A DNA stretch of 64,000 nucleotides. It comes from Elgaria multicarinata webbii (taxonomy: Eukaryota > Chordata > Lepidosauria > Squamata > Anguidae). The notes below the pieces were generated by a model. That model did no database searches. It was not told the DNA's origin and saw only the letters and a list, made by a program, of their open reading frames with translations. This document shows, one piece after another, positions 11,043 to 24,302 of this stretch (position 1 is the first letter of the stretch; each line of letters opens with the position of its first letter). Made by a program: the position numbers and the translations under genes. Location: assembly GCF_023053635.1 (NCBI RefSeq), contig NC_086183.1:31291501-31355500 (forward strand), given 5' to 3'.

Positions 11043-11583
11043 TAGGGTGACCATCTGAAAAGGAGGACTGGGCTCCTGTATCTTTAACAGTGGTATCGAA
11101 AAGGGAATTTCAGCAGGTGTCATTGTTACGCATGCAGCACCTGGTGAAAGTCCCTTATTATGACAACAGTGAAAGCTGCAGCAGTCCTGCTTACTTTTGT
11201 ATCTAGAATAGTTGTTTTAAACAGATATTGTCTGTTTTTGTTTGTATTTTATGCTTTTTTGGTTTTAAATCTTGTATATTGTTGTTGTTGTTTGTTTATT
11301 TCGGTCATAGACCAGCACAAAAAAATCTTGTATATTTGTTTTTAATGTTCACCGTTTAAAACTTTTGTAAACTGCCCAGAGGGCTTCGGCTATGGGGCAG
11401 TGTATAAATGTAATAAATAATAATAGTGACTAGATACAAAAGAGGGCAGGGCTCCTGCAGCTTTCTCTGTTGTCGTGAAGAGGGAATTTCACTAGGCATA
11501 CAAATGACATCTGCTGAAATTCCCTTTTCTCTACAACTGTTAAAGATACAGGAGCCCTGTCCTCCTTTTCATATAGTCACCAT
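11043..11583. mobile_element. P2 palindromic MITE split by an L2-like tail
   Basis: The P2 ends are flanked by an exact 8-bp duplication TTTTAAAG (11035-11042 and 11584-11591). The hairpin centre is opened by about 220 bases (roughly 11205-11425) ending ACTGCCCAGAGGGCTTCGGC...AATAAATAATAA, a LINE 3' tail seen several times in this window. Confidence 0.8.
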
Positions 11584-12485
11584 TTTTAAAGATAAAATTG
11601 TAAACTCTGTATTTGTTTGTGAAAAAAAGTATAGGGAGCAGCGAACATGTGTGCGGAGGGGTTGGCTTCCCTGGCTACGGGCCCGCTGCGCTGTTGCTGA
11701 GCAAAGGTGAACGGGCCACACCAAACATAACCGTTGGACACAGGATGTGTAGAGACCCAGCTTCTGTTCCCTCCCCCACAGTGTTTCATAGTTGGGTTGG
11801 ACCAGTCCCAAAAGGCTACAGCTGCCTTATCCGCTCACCAAAGTGTTGCTTGACCTGGGTCCCAGCCCTGAATCAATTTCCCGGGTCCTGGATCAATTCC
11901 GCAGAGTGCAGGGTATCCACCGGTAGCAATGAAAGGATTCCCCCCCCCCCCCCCGCCTTTCACACATGCTGCAACAACCCCCGATCTTCTCCCGCATGGG
12001 AATTAAACTTAAGACAAAAATAAAACCTTTCCCCCCATTTGGTCAGGGTGCCAATTAATGGAAGAACTTTTCTTTGAGATGGAAACTCGTCTGGCTTTGC
12101 ATCCTGTGGCACTTGAAAGAAACCCTTGCTCTTATTTCTGAATTTGCATATATAGATATACATCAGCATACACAAGAATTCATGCAGATTGGTGTCCTAT
12201 AGGCCTCAGCCCCAAACCTTTGAATTTCCTAGCAACTGACCCACGAGGCCCTTGCAATATGCCGGACCTCTATGCGTGTGGAATTGCTGGTTCACAAAAG
12301 GAGGAGTTTCGTCCCCATCGTCCTGCGTCAATCCTCAGCTCACTTCCTCCGACAGACAGGGCTGGCACCAGGATTTTTTGAAGGCCGGAAACACCCCCCC
12401 CCCCCCAAATAACATGATAGCCTTAGAAATTAAGCTGTGGTTGGAGAGGGTGTCCTTCACACCTTTCTACACTCACTCCCTAGAG

Positions 12486-12607
12486 CAGCCTTCCTCAACC
12501 TGGGGCGCTCCAGATGTGTTGGACTGCATCTCCCAGAATGCCCCAGCTGGGGCATTCTGGGAGATGCAGTCCAACACATCTGGAGCGCCCCAGGTTGAGG
12601 AAGGCTG
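12486..12607. mobile_element. Palindromic hAT MITE (P1), young copy
   Basis: This is a near-perfect inverted repeat. An exact 8-bp duplication CCCTAGAG is at 12478-12485 and 12608-12615. Confidence 0.88.
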
Positions 12608-13598
12608 CCCTAGAGCCAAATCCCAAAAGGCCTCTCACCCTACGTCAAGCCAGAAACAAAGAAACTTAAAGAGGATGGAGCTGTCAAAGACACCCGCTTG
12701 GTGTGTGTGAGTTTTAATAAAGGGGAAAAAAAGCATAGCTTTCTTCGCTCCCACGGATGTGATTCAGTTTCCACTTAGACCTTGAGTCTTTGCTGGCAAC
12801 AGGCACACGGTGGGTTCGCGACAATCCTCCCCCGCGGATGAGGAATGCTTCCAAGACAAAAGGGAGATTGGGGGAGGGAGCCGGTGGGTTTGAACGCCTG
12901 ACATTTAAGAGCTTTTTAAACACGCACACACACAGTTCAGGGTGATGTCAGAAGAACATGAGATACCCCCGAGGGGCAGAATTGGACACGGATACTTCCT
13001 TTGCAAAGTGTGGGGGTGCTGCCTACTGCCTACCTTACAAGGTCATTGCTAGAACCCTGAGGACTAGCCTCCCACCTCCTTTAAATTTTTTTTAACCAGG
13101 CCGCATTGAAGGCTTTCAAAAGTCACATTGTACAAACACACCCTTGAACTGGTCCCGGTTTCAGCCCGATTTCTCTTCCTGGACACAGATGAAGGGTCAT
13201 TGTCAAAAGTGGAAGTGTACAATACCAGTTTTTGGACTGAACAGCTGGGGGCCAGCTTGCTCCCCTACAGGTACGTCCTGCCAGGTAAGGTCAGCAACGG
13301 AAGCATTGGTTGGGCTCCCATTGGTTGGGCTCCCATCAGAGAAGTGGGTACCAGCTGCATTAAGATTGTTTTCAGGGACGGCCCATGGTTGGCTTTTCAT
13401 CTGTCATTTCAGATTTGGTTTTATTTATCTGCTGCCATTTCCAATTGCCATAAAGTAGTGGGCAAGTCTGAGAGCCTGGGACCTCTTTCTGTACCCCCAA
13501 AACCACAGGGATCTCTCCCACCCCACAATAGCTGCTGAATTTCAGTCGCAATTCAGAGGTGAAGGGGAAAAAAGCTGCTTTTACTTAGTTCAGTTAAG

Positions 13599-13733
13599 CA
13601 GCCTTCCTCAACCTGGGGCACTCCAGATGTGTTGGACTGCACCTCCCAGAATGCCCCAGCCAGCCGAGCTGGCTGGGGCATTCTAGGAGTTGTAGTCCAA
13701 CACATCTGGAGCGCCCCAGGTTGAGGAAGGCTG
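13599..13733. mobile_element. Palindromic hAT MITE (P1)
   Basis: The element has two full arms around CAGCCGAGCTGGCTG. The flanks share AGTTAAG immediately on both sides (13592-13598 and 13734-13740). A second, half-length P1-like stretch follows at about 13780-13850. Confidence 0.82.
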
Positions 13734-14365
13734 AGTTAAGGGCTGCAGTATTCTAGCCTGATGCAGAGAAAAACCACAGATAAGCCTTCCCCAACCTGGT
13801 GCCCTCCAGATGTGCTGGCCTACAACTCTCAACATCCCTGGAAGCCCGGGAGAGAACAATTTTGCATTAAAACAAGGCGTGCATTTCCCGCGGACCTTGT
13901 CTTAAAGGGAAATTGCAGCAGGACTGTGTGCGTCTTGCTTCCATGGCTATTCGGGGGCCCCACTAAATAGGGCAGGAACTCCATGAGGCCCTTGCGTTCC
14001 CCAACCCGGCTTTTATGTTGATGGTTTCTGGTTTGCCTTTCATCGGTTTCGTTGCTCTTTTAATTCTGGAAGTTGCAGTGCGTGTCCTTGGGAGAGAAAA
14101 GTAGGATAAAAGACAAGGAGTCTAATCTGCAACCGTTTTGTCTCTGTTACTCACACCTAGCCCTCTCCAGGGAAAAACACAAGTATCTTGGCAGGAAGGA
14201 ACACAGCAGTCACAGATACACCCCACCTGTGCTCCACACAGTCGAGTCACACACACCTCTACCTTGAAATATAACCTGTGTGAAGAGGAGCAGAGTTCAT
14301 TTGCATCCCATTTCACAATTCTGTTCCGCTTTCAGGACTGCAATAAATACCAAAGTGCAACGAAC

Positions 14366-14475
14366 TTAAGAGCAGCCCTGCTGGATCAGACCCAAAGATC
14401 CACTTCAGTGCGCAGCATCCTTGGGCATCTTCTTGGTAGCCATGACCCTGGCAGAGCCGGTCACTAACACTGGCT
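14366..14475 (-). mobile_element. CR1-type LINE fragment, reverse orientation
   Basis: GAGCAGCCCTGCTGGATCAG at 14371 is the reverse complement of the CR1-type 3' end, here short and diverged. A half P1 MITE remnant is near 14790-14840. Confidence 0.5.
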
Positions 14476-15035
14476 CAGGAAGCCGCCCATTAAAAAAATA
14501 CCCACAATGCCCTGAAGTTCCCCCAGCTCAGTGAGGGATATTTAAAATGGCAGCCTGGGGCCTACTAAAGACAGGCATCCTGCTTCCCCGTTCACTACCA
14601 CTGGAAAGCCCACAACAGGACACAAAGGCAATGAATCTCCCCCAATGGTGTCCCCCAGCAACTGGTTTTCGGGGGCATATTAACTCTGAGCATGGAGTTC
14701 TCATGTAGCTATTGCTAATAACAGCTTTAAAAGGTGATTAGACAAATGTGGCTATCTGAGCTAGTGGTTACCGCTATACCTGCATGCATTGAGTTGTACT
14801 CCAACACACCTGGTGAGCACCAGGTTGGGGAAGGCAAATCTTTACAAAGAACCCCCAAATGCACTCTCCTTTCCTCATAAGGAAGATGCACCAACCTTCT
14901 CATAGGGAAGTGCGCACAAGGACCAGAGGGGGATGTTTCACTTCTACAATATATGGTAGTAAGTCGAATTAAAGAGGAATCATGGTTTGCCTAAGGGAAA
15001 CGGGAAAGAAAGCCTACTCTTAGCAGGGTTTAAGC

Positions 15036-15167
15036 CAGCCTTCCTCAACCTGGGGCGCTCCAGATGTGTTGGACTGCATCTCCCAGAATGCCCCAGCCAG
15101 AGCTGGCTGGGGCATTCTGGGAGTTGCAGTCCAACACATCTGGAGCGCCCCAGGTTGAGGAAGGCTG
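15036..15167. mobile_element. Palindromic hAT MITE (P1), young copy
   Basis: The arms are near-perfect. An exact 8-bp duplication GTTTAAGC is at 15028-15035 and 15168-15175. Confidence 0.88.
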
Positions 15168-15779
15168 GTTTAAGCGGTTGTAGAAGAATGAGTTTGTACA
15201 AAGTGGTTCTCAGCCATACAGGGCCAATCTACAATGAAGACCGTAGAATTGTGGGCTGTGCTATTTCAGCCTGCAAACAGGGGTGGGCGTACTGTTGCAC
15301 TTTCAAATGCTCCCCGCTCGTAGAAATGTAGCAGATCAGAGAGAGGGCTATGCTGAACGCCTCCCTCCACCCTGGCCTCTCTAATGGTCTATTTACTACA
15401 AGAAGGTATATTAATTTACTATATATAATGAGTCTTCCTGAGATATTTGATACAGTCCATCCCAGAATTCTTGCCTTCTTGCTCTACGTAATATGTAGCT
15501 GGGATTCCAGATATCAACTCAACAGACTCAAGCAGTAAAACTTTTCCTGGACTATACCATCTTGATGGGTGGTGGATGCATACCAGAGTGCTCCCTTGTG
15601 AAAATATCTTCCCATACATCTCAGGGAGAAGAAAAGCAGTCACATCATATACCTTCCCCCTCACCTGCGCAGGAGAGTGGAGTGGTACAGTCCAGGAACT
15701 GTTGTACCACTCAGAACTTCCAACTGCAGGAACGGAGTAAAAATTGAATTCAGGTGAGCTAGTTAGGAGGACAAATTGG

Positions 15780-16018
15780 GGGAGAGAAATTAAAATATTC
15801 TCCCAGTATTTTAAGAGTCTATAAATAAATTTTAACTGGTGTTTTAAATTTGTAATTTTGCATTGCTGCTGTTTTTATATGGTTGAGCTTTTATATTGTA
15901 TTTTATATTATGGTTTTATACTGTTGTTTTATATTTGAATTGTCTTAAATTAGTAAACTGCCCAGAGAGCTCTGGCTATTGGGCGGTATAGAAATGCAAT
16001 AAATAAATAAATAAATAA
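15780..16018 (+). mobile_element. L2-like LINE 3' tail with (AATA)n
   Basis: The stretch is T-rich and ends in AACTGCCCAGAGAGCTCTGG, CTATTGGGCGGTATAGAAA and (AATA)n. It has the same tail as the copy ending at 37912. Confidence 0.6.
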
Positions 16019-16617
16019 GGGAACAGGACTACGGAACGGAGGAAGCCATGGAGATGCAGCAGCGGCAGCGAAAGCTTGACCTGTGGAATTTCTGCCTGCC
16101 ACACAGCTGTTAAAAAACCAGAAAAACAAAAGGGAAACTCCAAAAGCATTGCCAATTGTACTACAAGGCTCTAAAAACCAGTCCTGGGCACCTGCTGGTG
16201 ACGGAGCCCCACCCCATCTGAGCACAAGGCATGGCTTGATGCACAGACCTTCTCTGTTCAAAGCTAGGTGCAGCTCCACGCCTTCAGCCAAGCAACCCCA
16301 CCCACATTGGGCAATCCACCAGTGTAGCAGCATTGGGTTAGGTGTGGCCTTTGCCCCCCGCCTCCCAAAATACCCCACCAGACCGCCTCTGCTACTTTAA
16401 AACAAACAGGCAATTTGTTTTTGAGTGTGGGCTAATAGAGCAGGCTAATGCTCTCCAAATCGGGGACCCATGTTTGTTGATCGGTTGTGTAAATGATGGG
16501 TTCATCTGTACAGCTCTTGACACTTGCCCTCTGTCGGTCTTAGAACAAAAGGCCTTTTTTGCTTTTATTTCAGCTAATAGGTCCGTTATTACAACTTAAC
16601 TCAGGAGAAAATAATAA

Positions 16618-16835
16618 ATCGGCCTTCTCCAACCTGGCGCCCGGAAGATGTGTTGGAGGACAATTCCCATCGTCCCCAGGCAGCATGGGAGGAGAAAGAC
16701 AAAAGTGAAAAGCTAGGCCAGAGGAAGGAAACCTGGCGACCTGAAGATGTGTTTGACTGAAATGCCCATTTGCTAAGCCACTAGCCATGCTGGGTGGAGA
16801 TGATGAGAGTGTGGTGGGTTGAAGAAGGCTGCTGT
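16618..16835. repeat. Diverged P1-like palindromic MITE remnants
   Basis: GGCCTTCTCCAACCTGGCGC...GATGTGTTGGAGGACAATTC and a second partial copy ending GGTTGAAGAAGGCTGCTG resemble P1 arms with many changes. Confidence 0.45.
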
Positions 16836-18034
16836 AGATATACTGGGTCCTTCTGCAACTCACTGGGGTTTCCTGGGTTTGGGGGTGGGGGAACATTGCA
16901 TTAAACTGGTGTCACCAGCACAATCTGGTTCACAGCAAAGCTAGCCACATCAGCCCTCTTCCCACAAAATCTCATCAGATAATCGTACTTTAGAAGAAAT
17001 TCTGGAGAGGGTGCCTGTAAGGAGATAGAACAACTGATGCAATCTAAAGGCTGGCGGGGCATGTAGACTTCCAAGACGAAATGTAAAGAACACGCACTTA
17101 GAATGAAAGAACAGGGTACCTCTGAGCATATTTCAGCCTAGGGAATTTGTTGCCGAACCAGAACAGAGCGTGCGTGGTCCTTGCACACCTGAATCCGCTG
17201 CTAGTCTTCCCCGAGTTTTTTCCATTTCAGCAGACTAACTTAAGAGAGATAATCCTCACCTTTCTGTTGTTGCTAGAGTTAAAACATTAGGGAGTCGGAA
17301 TTCAGACTTTTTGGCTGTTTCAGCTGCAAATCGCTCAGAAATCTACTTGTAGGTCACAAGCTGCCTTCTTCCAGCCTCATCACTACACCAGACAGCAAAA
17401 AATGACCAAAAAAAGCAAGCAAAACCCACTGACACCGGTGTGTCCTCCTCACAGCTCATACACCACCATCGTGGAGCGGGGGGGGGGGGGGGGAGAGCGC
17501 ACTAAGTCACAGCTGTGTTTCACCTTTTAATTAAAAGAGGAACCGAAAAGGAATGCTGGCAAAACCACAGATGTCACAAGCAGGTTAAGTCATCGGAAAA
17601 GACAGGCCTCACCCTCCTGTCTCCACCCCAAGTGAGGTAGGATCACAGTTGCTCTGACCAAAAAATAAAATCAGGAAAGAAACTAACAAGGATTAAGGGG
17701 AGAGATGTTCAGGGCTCCAAAACTGGCACTGAATGCAGGGTGAGAATTAACAGCTTTAAAAAAAGAAAGGTTCTAGTCCAAGGGAAGGCAAACTGTGGTT
17801 CTCGGCCTACTTTCATGTGGCCTTCCTGTAAGTGATTGGATTGCTGGCAAAAGTGATCCTATCCCTCACTGGGCAGCCTGGTAGGTGGACAATAAGAGGG
17901 GGGAAGTGGAGGGGGCAGAGAGAAAAAAGCAGGGAGGACCCGTTGCTCTGGCCTGCCCACCACCATCCTCGACAGAATGCGGCCTTCGACAGAAAACAAA
18001 ACAAAACCGCTCCTCACTCCAGTTCTATTCCTTA

Positions 18035-18290
18035 AGGGTAAAGACACTGACTGGGTTTGCACATGAACACTACCCCATGGTATGGGCTTGTTGAATTGTG
18101 GCTTGTCGTGGTGCAAACCCAGCCACGCTAACCATGAACAACTCAAGAAAGAGAACCCATGATCTGTTGTTGGGTTGTGAACTCTGGGTTCTTTACACCA
18201 TGGGTTGTTGTTACGTGTGAACCCACAACCATGGGTTGTTCATGGGTTGTTTTGCCAGGCCAAAGTTATGGTGTGTCTTTTTTTCGCTCC
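18035..18290. mobile_element. Hairpin MITE built on CATGGGTTGT blocks
   Basis: The blocks GGGTTTGCACATGAAC / GTGCAAACCCAG and ACCATGGGTTGTTG / CAACCATGGGTTGTTC occur in direct and inverted order. This fits a non-autonomous DNA transposon. No exact target duplication was seen. Confidence 0.45.
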
Positions 18291-18328
18291 TGCCAGAGAA
18301 CTCAGTAAGTGGAACTTTTCTTTTGCAT

Positions 18329-18640
18329 TAAGAATATAAGAAGTGCCATGCCAGATCAGACCAAGGGGCTTTCTAGTCTAGCACTCTGTTCACACAGTGG
18401 CCAACCAGCTGTTGACCAGGGATCAACGAAGCAAGACATGGTACAACAGCAGCCTCCCACCCAAAAATATAACCGCTGGAGGAAGTACACAAACAATCCA
18501 GTCCTATCTTCAGGATGCAAAGTTGCAAAAAATGGTGCCCTCACAGCAAGTAACCTTTTGGATGATAAACATATACATCTGGCTTTTAACTGCTACTTAC
18601 CTGGTCACCTATGAAGAGTTGGATGTATCTCCAGGTGACC
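18329..18640 (-). mobile_element. CR1-type LINE fragment, reverse orientation
   Basis: AGTGCCATGCCAGATCAGAC, CTCTGTTCACACAGTGGCCA and ACCAGCTGTTGACCAGGGA are reverse complements of the CR1-type 3'UTR also seen forward at 6835-7041. It ends just below the probable 3' end of the ARF6-like transcript. Confidence 0.65.
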
Positions 18641-18853
18641 AGCAAGGAAGTTTTTTTTACTAAAGTCTTTTTCTTTGGTGCCAGAAATGACTAGCATAGG
18701 TTTGTGCACGCAGGTGGACTTGCAAACTCTTGGAAACCTGTCTGCAAGGTTGACACACTGACACACACACACACACACACACACATCTCGGTGATATTTT
18801 TCCCCTCCGAAAAACACGCTTCATTTTCATGAAGATTAGAAAGAAAAAAATCA

Positions 18854-18870
18854 TTTATTTTTATTTTATT
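18854..18870 (-). terminator. Cluster of polyadenylation signals (minus strand)
   Basis: Three AATAAA hexamers on the minus strand (18854-18859, 18860-18865, 18865-18870) form the best polyadenylation signal downstream of the ARF6-like gene. Cleavage would fall about 10-30 bases to the left. A/T-rich chance occurrence is possible. Confidence 0.4.
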
Positions 18871-19539
18871 TTTTAAAAAAACAGTTCACTGAAGTGAGCC
18901 CTTGTTTGTAAAGATAAAAGGGGTCGCCCCCTCAACCCCAGGCACCCATAACCACAAGAAATGTTTGAATTCCGGCCCCCCCCCCCCGCCCCGGGGAAAA
19001 AAAGATTCTAAAGAAATTCCAGCATTAAATGTACAGTACATTTGCATATGCAGATCAGCTTTCAATAATAACACCCCTCATTTTTCTCAAGTCAGGGGAG
19101 AAAGAAACATAACTTTTAAAAAAACCCAGTGTATTCCAGTTAGCCAGCTGCAGTTTTGCTTACAAAAGTACCTTGTTCTTCCTTTATGTAACTGAGGGAG
19201 CCCTTATTGAAGGCAGGGCGGGGGGACGACACACACTTATTTTAACACACATGACCCCCATCCCTAAGAGAGAGAGAGAAAAGGCACTCCCATGATCTGG
19301 GAGTGATTTTAATGCGACTGGAACTACAATCCAGGAGAACGAACAAAAAGCCCAAAGAGAAAATGGGCGATAGGAGAGAAAATTAAGTGCCTCCATACAT
19401 TACACCAAGATAGAGCGTCCAAGTCAGGATAACTGAAGTGCATAATACACATATTCTAGAGATAAGCTCAGGTTTTCGCTTACACATTAAGGCGTGACCC
19501 AACCCATTCAGACTGATTAACAACCAACTATGCCCTAGT

Positions 19540-19690
19540 GGGTCAGCCTTCTCCAACATGTGGTGTCCTTCTGCTGTGAACCCCAACTCCCATAATCCCC
19601 CAGCTAGTTATGCTATACTGCCTGGGGGATGATGGGAGCTGTAGTCTGGCAATTTGGAGAGCGACACGTTGGGGAACCCTGCCCGAGATT
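19540..19690. repeat. Diverged P1-like palindrome within the putative 3'UTR
   Basis: CAGCCTTCTCCAACATGTGG...AACTCCCATAATCCCCCAGC is mirrored by GGGGGATGATGGGAGCTGTA...GTTGGGGAACCCTG. It is older than the P1 copies with exact target duplications. Confidence 0.55.
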
Positions 19691-21836
19691 CTAGGGGAAA
19701 CAGCCATCCCACAACACACACTCACACCTCAACCACCTTAGATTCTAATAAGTGTGATTTTTATGTGGTTATTTTCATGTTTCATGCATAGATACTCACA
19801 GATATTGGGGTACAAACAAGAGCCTGAAGGGGGTGAGGGGAATCTCCCAAAGCAACGTTTCTGAAAGACGTTGTTGGCTGCACCAGGTGCAAAAGACGAG
19901 AGAAAAGGATAGAGAAAGGGAGATATATATATATTTTTAACCCACCCGCCCACAGCCTGAGCTCCCGTAAAGTGAATTGCCAACGACGGGGCACACGTCA
20001 CGCACATTCCATGCCGCGTAAATTGGATTATCTCAAACGCCAAAGCAGATGGCAGGTCACCTGACTTTAATGCCCTCTCATTTCAACGCTGCTGCCCGGG
20101 AATCCGCTCGCCAGATTCCCCAAAGGCAAAGCCGCTCTGTCGGAATGTCGGCGAGCGGAAGTGGGCGAGGGATTTTGGAAGCAAGAGGAACAGATCTCAG
20201 GGGAATGTTTCCAAGAAACTGGTGAAATCAAGCTCGTTTGGGGATGAAACGGGAATGCATCTGTCCCCTCCACGAATCCTCCCTAGGGCCTCCAGCTGTG
20301 TTCCGGATTGGTCCCACTATCAAAAGGTGCAGAATCAGTGCGAATACTCAAGGGTTTTACCTGGTGGTTTGTGAATGGGTGGGGTGGGGGGGGTGTTGAA
20401 AAGCGGATGGGGTACACTGCAAAACCATTGCAACCATACATTCAGGCACAGGGCTCTCATTTAAGACGGCTTCAAGTCCAAGCGGAGGGGGGGGGGAGGC
20501 GCCATCTCAGCCCTGGGTGCAAAAAAGGCACAGATCAGGGTTGATGATCCAAGGGGCAGGAAGGGGTGGGGGGAGGCAGACACAGATGTTGCCAGAGGTA
20601 GGCTTGTAAGGAACATCGAAAGGGCTGCAGAAGGGTGGGAGAGAAAGCAAGTTTGCTGCAGATGTATTGTAAGCTGGGTTTAGCTGAGCACAGTTACTCC
20701 CTGCACAGCGGGGGGGGGGGGGGGAGAAGAGAACACTCCTTGTGGGAGTTATGAGTCACGCTCTCTCAAAAGGAGATGACGCCCAGGGAGTGAGCTGTAG
20801 TGGGAACTTGGCCGGAGGGAGGGTGGGTGTGTGGTTTCTCTTCGGGCAGCCTGCACCGTGAGTCGTTGTAGGGCCCGGAGGAAAACGGAACAATGCCTTG
20901 GGCAGTCTTGGACGGCACCACGTGCCATTTCCCAGAATCCTCTCTGCTAGGACTTCTCCAGAACGCTGAGGAACAAGCTCCCTTCTTTGAAGACTTTGCG
21001 GAGAAGGTTGTAATTCGGGACGGGGCGTTGGGGTAACTTCGTTCACGTCTTGATGAACGAGGCGTACCGAAGCACTGGAGAAAAGCCCTCCCGTGTGCAT
21101 CCGATCATGCAGCAGCTGCGTTTCTGACACAGCGGGGGACGGGAACCCCCCCCATCACACTCTCCTCCACTCCCCACTCCACCGCAAGAACCTGCTGTGT
21201 TGCACTGCCCTCGCGACTCGCACAAAGCACTCGTTTGGGTGGCAAAGTGACAAAAGAATAACGAACCGGATCTGGCATTAACGGGAGGGGTTTTCCTCCC
21301 ACCCTCAGCACCAGCAAGTTTCAAAGCTGAAATACACCAAATAAACTGAGGAAAAGCACTTTTATAGAAGGGCAAGGGGAAGAAATTAAGGAAAGCAAGA
21401 ATCCCTGAGAAGGTCAGTCATGTTGAAGGAAGAGTGGATTAGTACAGTTTAATTTTAAAACCCATCAATTTGGAGAAGGGTGGGGGGTGAGTGAGTACAT
21501 TTGGACATTTCCTTTGTCAGAGCATGAGGAGAGACGTTACCCAAGATTGGTCACTGCTTCTTAACAATTTGCCTCAAGCCAGGAAGATAAAAAAGGGGAA
21601 AGCCTTTCGCAACAACAGAAGCATGGGTTCAAGGCAGCTCAGGGTCACCCCATTGCTTCGCTGCCCTTCGTGCCTGGGATCCCGCTCAGTCGAAGGCACT
21701 AGAAGCCAGGTGCACACCCCAACGGATCATAAAAGGATCCGTTTCATCAATAAGATGTTGAAGAATCCACTTCTGATTCCATTGTTTGGAACGGAAGTGG
21801 AAAAGTGCGCTTCTCTCCCCCAATGTAATGCCAACA

Positions 21837-21877
<41 letters not shown>

Positions 21878-23346
21878 CACACACTCCGAGAACTTCATTT
21901 CCAGGGTTGGAGTTGGGCCTCCACCAGTTGGTGGAGCTCAGCTCAGCTGCCATCTTGTTCCATGGCCGGAACAAGCGTCAAGGTCATCATGTCTAATGGT
22001 CCTTTGCCTTAGGATGGGAAACTTGGCAAGCTAAATTTTTAGCTGCGGACGTGGTCCAGAGATGGCCAGAATCACTGGCCAAAAGGAAAGGAGAAACAGG
22101 GTGGAGCGGTGGGAGCGTTTTCCCTCTCCAAGAAAACTGATTTTGTCAAAGAAAGAAAATATGGGACTCAAAATAACGTGGAAAGGTAGAAGGGGGGATT
22201 TAGTCCTCGACTGGGGGAAGCTATTGAAGGGGGAGCTGGGTCACCCATACCAAAGCCAGACCAAACTGCAGGAGTTACCCCTCTTAAGGAGACCACCCCC
22301 ACCTGCCCCTTATTATGTAAAGGGGGCAATCTGCCACCTGTGAAGGAAAGGTGCTTAGCAGGGAGTTTGGGGAGAGGAAGCCAGCTGCACTTCTGATTAA
22401 TGGTTGCTTTGATTCCACCTACCTGGCGTTGGTGGGGGAACTGGTTTGGTTGGGTGTTGGGCGGGCACAGCCTTGCCTACTCCAGGCAAGGAACCTCAGC
22501 AGGTTGAACAGGTCGAGAGAGAGAGAAGGCAGGGAACAGGACAGGTGTTCCTACCAAAGGCTTTATGGCATGCAGCCTGCAGAACCGAGGCATTCCAGAA
22601 AGTCAAAAGAGGGGCATCATCAGGGGTCAATTACTTCGCTTGGGGCGTCCTCCCACACACACACACCCTGTGCAAAAAGGGCAAATCACCAGGTGGGCTT
22701 CCACAGACCAAAACCATACCGAACCCAGGATCCAAGTACAGACTCCAGAATGGAGACAGGATTTCTCACCCACAGAGAGCTATAAAAAAACGAAAAGAAA
22801 TGGGGAGGGGGGGAGACTTTCCAAGTCGAAATACCACCACCACCTCGGAATGGCCATGACAGCAAAGCCACCACCACCACCAGTTCAGCCAGCTTCCTCT
22901 ACAAGAGAGCTCGCCCTCTTCGTGAGACACCACAGGTTGGAGAACCACAGGGCTGAGGAGGGAGGAAGAGGAGGAGGGAGGAAGAAAAGACACAGAAGGA
23001 ATGCAAACCTGGCAGTGCTAGGCAGCTTTCGTCTATAGGGCTGGGGCCGAACACCCCCACCCTCCCTCCCATCCCCACCCGCCTCTGCTCTCCCATCAGC
23101 ATAAATCAAAGGCACCTGACAGGATGCAGCAGTAAGCAAAGAGCTTGTCTTGTTGACAGGCTGTTCCCAATCCAAGCCTTTGCCAATAAAAGTCTCCACT
23201 TCTGCAGGAGCAAAAAGGAAAAAAGAAAATAAAAGTGTCGTGGAGAAGGGGAAGACAGAAGAGAATATATGTTCTAGGATTCATTGGTTAGAGATTTCTG
23301 TGTGTGCGCAAATTATAGATATAGATATATATATATTGCCCTAGAA

Positions 23347-23928
<582 letters not shown>

Positions 23929-23994
23929 TCAAGAACAGAGAAATTACAATGTAGACTCCCCCTCGAATGACGAGCCCAAACACGAAGCGAGAAC

Positions 23995-24152
23995 TAGGGA
24001 GTTTGTGGGCTCTCCCACACTAGAGGCCTTCAAGAGGCAGCTGGACAACCATCTGTCAGGGATGCTTTAGGGTGGATTCCTGCACTGAGCAGGGGGTTGG
24101 ACTCGATGGCCTTGCAGGCACCTTCCAACTCTGCTATTCTATGATTCTATGA
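23995..24152 (+). mobile_element. CR1 LINE 3' end, short
   Basis: It contains [21 protein letters not shown] followed by the CR1 3'UTR block GTTGGACTCGATGGCCTTGC and the tail ATTCTATGATTCTATGA. It is antisense to the ARF6-like gene and about 120 bases upstream of its start codon. Confidence 0.85.
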
Positions 24153-24302
24153 ACTTGCAAAAGGTATCAGCTAATCTGGGGCAGCTAACCATGGAGTGGA
24201 CATTTTGGAAGCATCCCCATGGAAACTGTTTAACGTGAGCCCCAGCGTACATTTCCTCCTGCCCCAGTCCCCCTTTGCAGACCATCCTTTTCTGGATCCA
24301 GG

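Larger units (their letters stand above)
2850..18835. other. Intergenic, repeat-rich, between HNRNPL and the ARF6-like gene
   Basis: No host exon was recognised. The interval holds palindromic MITEs, L2-like and CR1 LINE ends and MIR-like fragments, listed separately. Stretches where nothing specific was seen are about 3210-4330, 8350-8880, 9000-9240, 10135-10530, 11600-12480, 12620-13590, 13850-14360, 15180-15780, 16020-16615 and 16840-18030, apart from short mononucleotide runs. A 15-bp unit (ATTGGTTGGGCTCCC) is repeated in tandem near 13305-13335. Confidence 0.5.
18836..23346 (-). other. Probable 3'UTR of the ARF6-like gene
   Basis: This stretch of about 4.5 kb follows the ARF6-like stop codon and is poor in LINEs, in contrast to both flanks. 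It contains one diverged P1-like palindrome (19540-19690), a (CA)n run at 18762-18785 just beyond its end, (AC)n at 21840-21872, and G- and C-rich runs. ARF6 in mammals also has a long 3'UTR. The extent is inferred from the AATAAA cluster at 18854-18870; no transcript evidence is available. Confidence 0.45.
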
